A DNA stretch of 64,000 nt. Origin: Trichomonas vaginalis G3. Lineage: Eukaryota > Parabasalia > Trichomonadida > Trichomonadidae. The stretch lies in contig NC_067204.1 of NCBI RefSeq assembly GCF_026262505.1, forward strand, positions 22,413,300-22,477,299, in the 5' to 3' direction. Under the pieces are notes generated by a model, which had not been told where the DNA came from, made no database searches, and worked only from the letters and a program-made list of their open reading frames with translations. Both the position numbers and the translations under genes were made by a program. Below, piece after piece: positions 61,826-64,000 of the stretch (within the stretch, counting starts at the first letter, position 1; the number at the start of each line of letters is the position of its first letter).

Positions 61826-61838
61826 TAAAAATAAACGT
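61826..61838 (-). promoter_or_regulatory. Maverick upstream box of the 152-residue gene
   Basis: TAAAAATAAACGT (plus strand), 11-23 bp before the ATG at 61815. It fills the 30-bp gap behind the capsid gene stop, so each gene probably has its own promoter. Confidence 0.5.
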
Positions 61839-61845
61839 TCATCCT

Positions 61846-63420
61846 TTATTCCTCACTGTCGTCAGTTGCTAAGTTATAGTCGTCAAGTCTTATTATTGGT
61901 ATGCCTGACTGTCTTACTTGTATTGCAAAGCAACAATCCCTCATAAATCCAATAAGTGGCTTTGGTACATTTTCTGTTGCTAGTTCAATAGGTCCTTTAA
62001 CAGACAATTTGTATGTTATTGGAGCAGTAGATGTTTGACCTTGCTGGAAGCAAAAGTCCACTTCTGTTGGAAAACCACATAAGAAATGTGTGTTGTCATA
62101 GCTATCCCATTTATGTTCCACACTACCATCATCCACCAATGACCTCATAACATCTTCATTAAATCCTATCATATCATTGTTTGTATTGCAAGCGTTCGCA
62201 ACCATTTCATAAAATACAGGTCCATATGATTTTTCAGGTTCTGCAGGCATATTTCCATAAGCTCCCATGGAAAGCTGAAGATATTTAAACTTAGGGTTCT
62301 CAAAATTAACATAATAGTTGTCTTTCTTTCTAAATAGTGCCCAAATACTTTTAACATTAATAGGCGTATAAGCTGCTGTAAATGTTGCACTTGAACTATC
62401 TGTATTCTTTGAGAATGAACCGTCCATAGGAATCCAATCCATAACTTTAACAGGAAAACATAAAGCCTCGTTTGTATAATGTTCTACAAGTTCTGTATAA
62501 ATGTTAGGGTCTAAAGAGAATGACTTTGGATGAATGAAACATTCATTAAAATCCATCTTTGTTCGAAATAGTTGCTGGGTTACAGTTGTAATAGTAACTG
62601 TTCCACTAGCTTCTACTGCCTTCGTTATCATAGTGAATGGTTCATTCCATGGAACAAATTTATTTGTCGGTGGATTTGAATCTGAAGCAAATGCAACTTT
62701 AAGAGTTGGATTGAAAGCAATGATATCATTTACAGATATAGATGTGCATTGTAAGGCGTCGCTACTGAACTTTACTTTAAGCTGAATGTTTCCTGCAAAA
62801 GCTGGAATAAATCGAATAGCTTCTAATGGAAGGAATCTTCTAACAGGAATTCTTAAACGAAGCTTAAAATCAAATGATTTTCCTGCTGTAATTGGACCAC
62901 TAACAATTTGTCCTGTTCTGCATGTTCCCGAATGACTCCATACATCTTCATGTCGAGTCTTTGAGAAAACATCTACTTTCTTTATTTGTTCGGTAGTTTG
63001 TGAGTTTGAAGTTATATATGCTTCTTCTCTTGCGTTGTCTTGAGAATATACGATACGACCATTTGCAAGGATTTGATATCCAGCAACTGCATAGAAAGCG
63101 TCATCGAAACCAATCCAAAATCCTGGTGGGTTTGTTTTATTGGAACCTGAACCAATTTCTTTATCTACAATAAATTGACCTTCCATTTTATACGTAATGA
63201 ATGTATTGTAAAGGTCCAACATATTTTCACCAGGAGGTGAGAGATTGAATGTTACCCATGTGTTATCTTTAGCAGTTCCAGGTTGTGATGGAATCTTTGC
63301 GTCAGAATATTTTCTATTAGTGTCACCAATTTGAACTGCATTGTCTATGATATCGAAATATGAGCGAATCTGATGAATATGCTCTGCTGGAGTAAATTCG
63401 TTTAACTGTTCGTTCTGCAT
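61846..63420 (-). CDS. Putative major capsid protein (double jelly-roll) of the Maverick-like element
   Basis: 524 residues from ATG. Strand-rich throughout. Segments such as NTWVTFNLSPPGENMLDLYN (~53-72) and FDFKLRLRIPVRRFLPLE (~183-200), followed by a hydrophobic strand IQLKVKFS (~212-219), recall the strand and loop pattern of double jelly-roll capsid proteins of Polintons and related large DNA viruses. The length (500-600 usual) and its place among small structural-type genes agree. A second jelly-roll would cover ~280-500. It would form the icosahedral shell of a Maverick virion if one is made. There are no internal stops, so it may still be functional. No sequence search was possible; a different structural protein cannot be ruled out. 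Confidence 0.6.
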   Translation of the reverse strand: MQNEQLNEFTPAEHIHQIRSYFDIIDNAVQIGDTNRKYSDAKIPSQPGTAKDNTWVTFNLSPPGENMLDLYNTFITYKMEGQFIVDKEIGSGSNKTNPPGFWIGFDDAFYAVAGYQILANGRIVYSQDNAREEAYITSNSQTTEQIKKVDVFSKTRHEDVWSHSGTCRTGQIVSGPITAGKSFDFKLRLRIPVRRFLPLEAIRFIPAFAGNIQLKVKFSSDALQCTSISVNDIIAFNPTLKVAFASDSNPPTNKFVPWNEPFTMITKAVEASGTVTITTVTQQLFRTKMDFNECFIHPKSFSLDPNIYTELVEHYTNEALCFPVKVMDWIPMDGSFSKNTDSSSATFTAAYTPINVKSIWALFRKKDNYYVNFENPKFKYLQLSMGAYGNMPAEPEKSYGPVFYEMVANACNTNNDMIGFNEDVMRSLVDDGSVEHKWDSYDNTHFLCGFPTEVDFCFQQGQTSTAPITYKLSVKGPIELATENVPKPLIGFMRDCCFAIQVRQSGIPIIRLDDYNLATDDSEE

Positions 63421-63447
63421 GTATTTACTTCGGATAAAAATATCTAT

Positions 63448-63882
63448 TTACTTCATTATTCTCACTCTTCTTCTTGGCATTCGTGGTGGAAGTTGTTTCT
63501 TGACATTTTCAATGAACTGTACATTCTCTTTTGTCTCAACTTCTTTCACTGGCGGGTCAGGATTCTTTGACTCGGTTTGTTTTTCAATGAAATTCACGAA
63601 CTTTGCAATAAGCTCTTGGTTCGTTATTGAAAGTACATCTGGCTTCTTTTCTTCTGGTTCTATTGACTTTTCAGTTTGAACAGAAGGTTTTATATGGGCT
63701 TCGTGGACTTCACCCTTGCCATGCACCTTAATGTTGTCGCTCTCTGTATTCGCTAATGGAACCTTTCTTTTTCTTACGTATATTTTACCATCTTTACTCT
63801 GACTTACATAATAGAAAGGATGTTGTATTCCTCTTGCGTCATTTAATATAATAGACTCTCGCTCTGATTTTGACAAGCTCAT
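63448..63882 (-). CDS. Maverick protein, 144 residues, with FYYV-KDG-RK-K-PL motif
   Basis: From ATG. Residues ~23-43 carry FYYVSQSKDGKIYVRKRK then VPL, the same motif as the protein at 61072-61308. The rest is charged and Glu/Lys-rich, with a helical middle (NQELIAKFVNFIEKQTE) and a basic end (KKQLPPRMPRRRVRIMK) that could bind DNA, RNA or a capsid surface. It is upstream of the capsid gene (28 bp gap) and diverges from the gene starting at 63928. Confidence 0.7.
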   Translation of the reverse strand: MSLSKSERESIILNDARGIQHPFYYVSQSKDGKIYVRKRKVPLANTESDNIKVHGKGEVHEAHIKPSVQTEKSIEPEEKKPDVLSITNQELIAKFVNFIEKQTESKNPDPPVKEVETKENVQFIENVKKQLPPRMPRRRVRIMK

Positions 63883-63927
63883 TTTACATCGGTTAAAGTT
63901 TTAATTTTGTTTTTTATCTGCAGTCAA

Positions 63928-64000
63928 ATGACTCAGACAAGCCCTACGGACAAGACCCAAGGGGTCATAGATGTTGAAGCATTGAAGAAAGAAATTCGTG
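63928..64000 (+). CDS. Start of a divergent Maverick gene (cut by window end)
   Basis: ATG at 63928 opens a frame with no stop for 24 codons: MTQTSPTDKTQGVIDVEAL and on. It is transcribed away from the 63448-63882 gene across a 45-bp gap. Too little is visible to name the product. Confidence 0.5.
   Translation, partial: MTQTSPTDKTQGVIDVEALKKEIR

Larger units (their letters stand above)
60420..64000. mobile_element. Maverick/Polinton-like element, one end (continues past window)
   Basis: The segment differs from the rest: compact small genes all on the minus strand with 30-170 bp gaps, no host-type initiators, shared AT-rich upstream boxes, and a 524-residue putative capsid protein. Mavericks are abundant in trichomonad genomes (10-20 kb or more, terminal inverted repeats, 5-6 bp target duplications). 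No integrase, polymerase, ATPase or protease is in the visible 3.6 kb; these would lie to the right. The left boundary is placed only approximately, at the change of character near 60420-60430. Confidence 0.65.

Noticed and set aside
1-64000. tRNA or rRNA genes and spliceosomal introns
   Set aside because: No cloverleaf with a recognisable B box and no conserved trichomonad 3' intron motif (ACTAACACACAG) was spotted by eye; a computational scan could still find short RNA genes.

Overview
The window looks like nuclear DNA of a parabasalid protist (Trichomonas/Tritrichomonas type). The evidence is: strongly AT-rich intergenic DNA; large uninterrupted genes with no visible introns; TCA(T/A)TTTT initiator-like boxes roughly 10-40 bp before many start codons; several stop codons reading TAAA (the trichomonad poly(A) signal); ankyrin proteins with a DUF3447-like N-terminus; MULE-type DNA transposons; and part of a Maverick/Polinton-like element. 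I cannot separate Trichomonas from Tritrichomonas by eye. Many start codons were chosen by hand, because the longest open frame often begins at TTG or GTG rather than ATG.

Layout. 1-2.9 kb: a dispersed repeat, a small ORF and an ankyrin protein with a PH-like tail (minus strand). 3.2-7.3 kb: two terminal-inverted-repeat elements flanking a dead ankyrin fragment. The first is 1.2 kb with a 10-bp target duplication and an inner array of five 121-bp repeats; the second is 2.4 kb and non-coding. 7.6-9.25 kb: an ankyrin gene with six nearly identical 99-bp repeats and a microsatellite-altered C-terminus. 9.3-11.9 kb: gene-poor, with a frameshifted pseudogene. 12.1-23.6 kb: a giant HEAT-like protein and a CHD/SNF2 chromatin remodeller (plus strand). 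24.8-25.5 kb: an unusual acidic repeat protein. 26.1-41.3 kb: minus-strand genes for an ankyrin/coiled-coil protein, a UFD2-type E4 U-box ubiquitin ligase, an R2R3 Myb regulator and a large solenoid/LamG-like protein reminiscent of the front half of BEACH proteins. 42.4-53.8 kb: plus-strand genes for a C2-XYPPX protein, a 3006-residue HECT ubiquitin ligase and an unrecognised 370-residue protein. 55.5-56.1 kb: a Pro/Gln-rich protein. 57.5-59.7 kb: an intact-looking MULE transposase.

60.4-64.0 kb (window end) appears to be one end of a Maverick/Polinton-like element. It seems to have landed in a small host gene that starts at 60080. The visible part has five compact minus-strand genes, including a putative double jelly-roll major capsid protein, a membrane-anchored Pro/Thr-rich protein and two small proteins sharing a motif, then the start of a divergent plus-strand gene. 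These genes lack the host-type initiator box; several instead carry a TAAAAATAAACG-like box upstream.

The host genes cover chromatin and transcription control (CHD remodeller, Myb), ubiquitin chemistry (E4 U-box, HECT) and scaffolds (HEAT, ankyrin, C2-XYPPX). There is no operon logic; genes are separated by roughly 0.2-2.7 kb. The best candidates for new biology are the Maverick box and its shared-motif proteins, the 121-bp array of repeated mini-ORFs inside a transposon, the 65-bp direct repeat beside the MULE gene, and the strong hairpin at 29170-29232.
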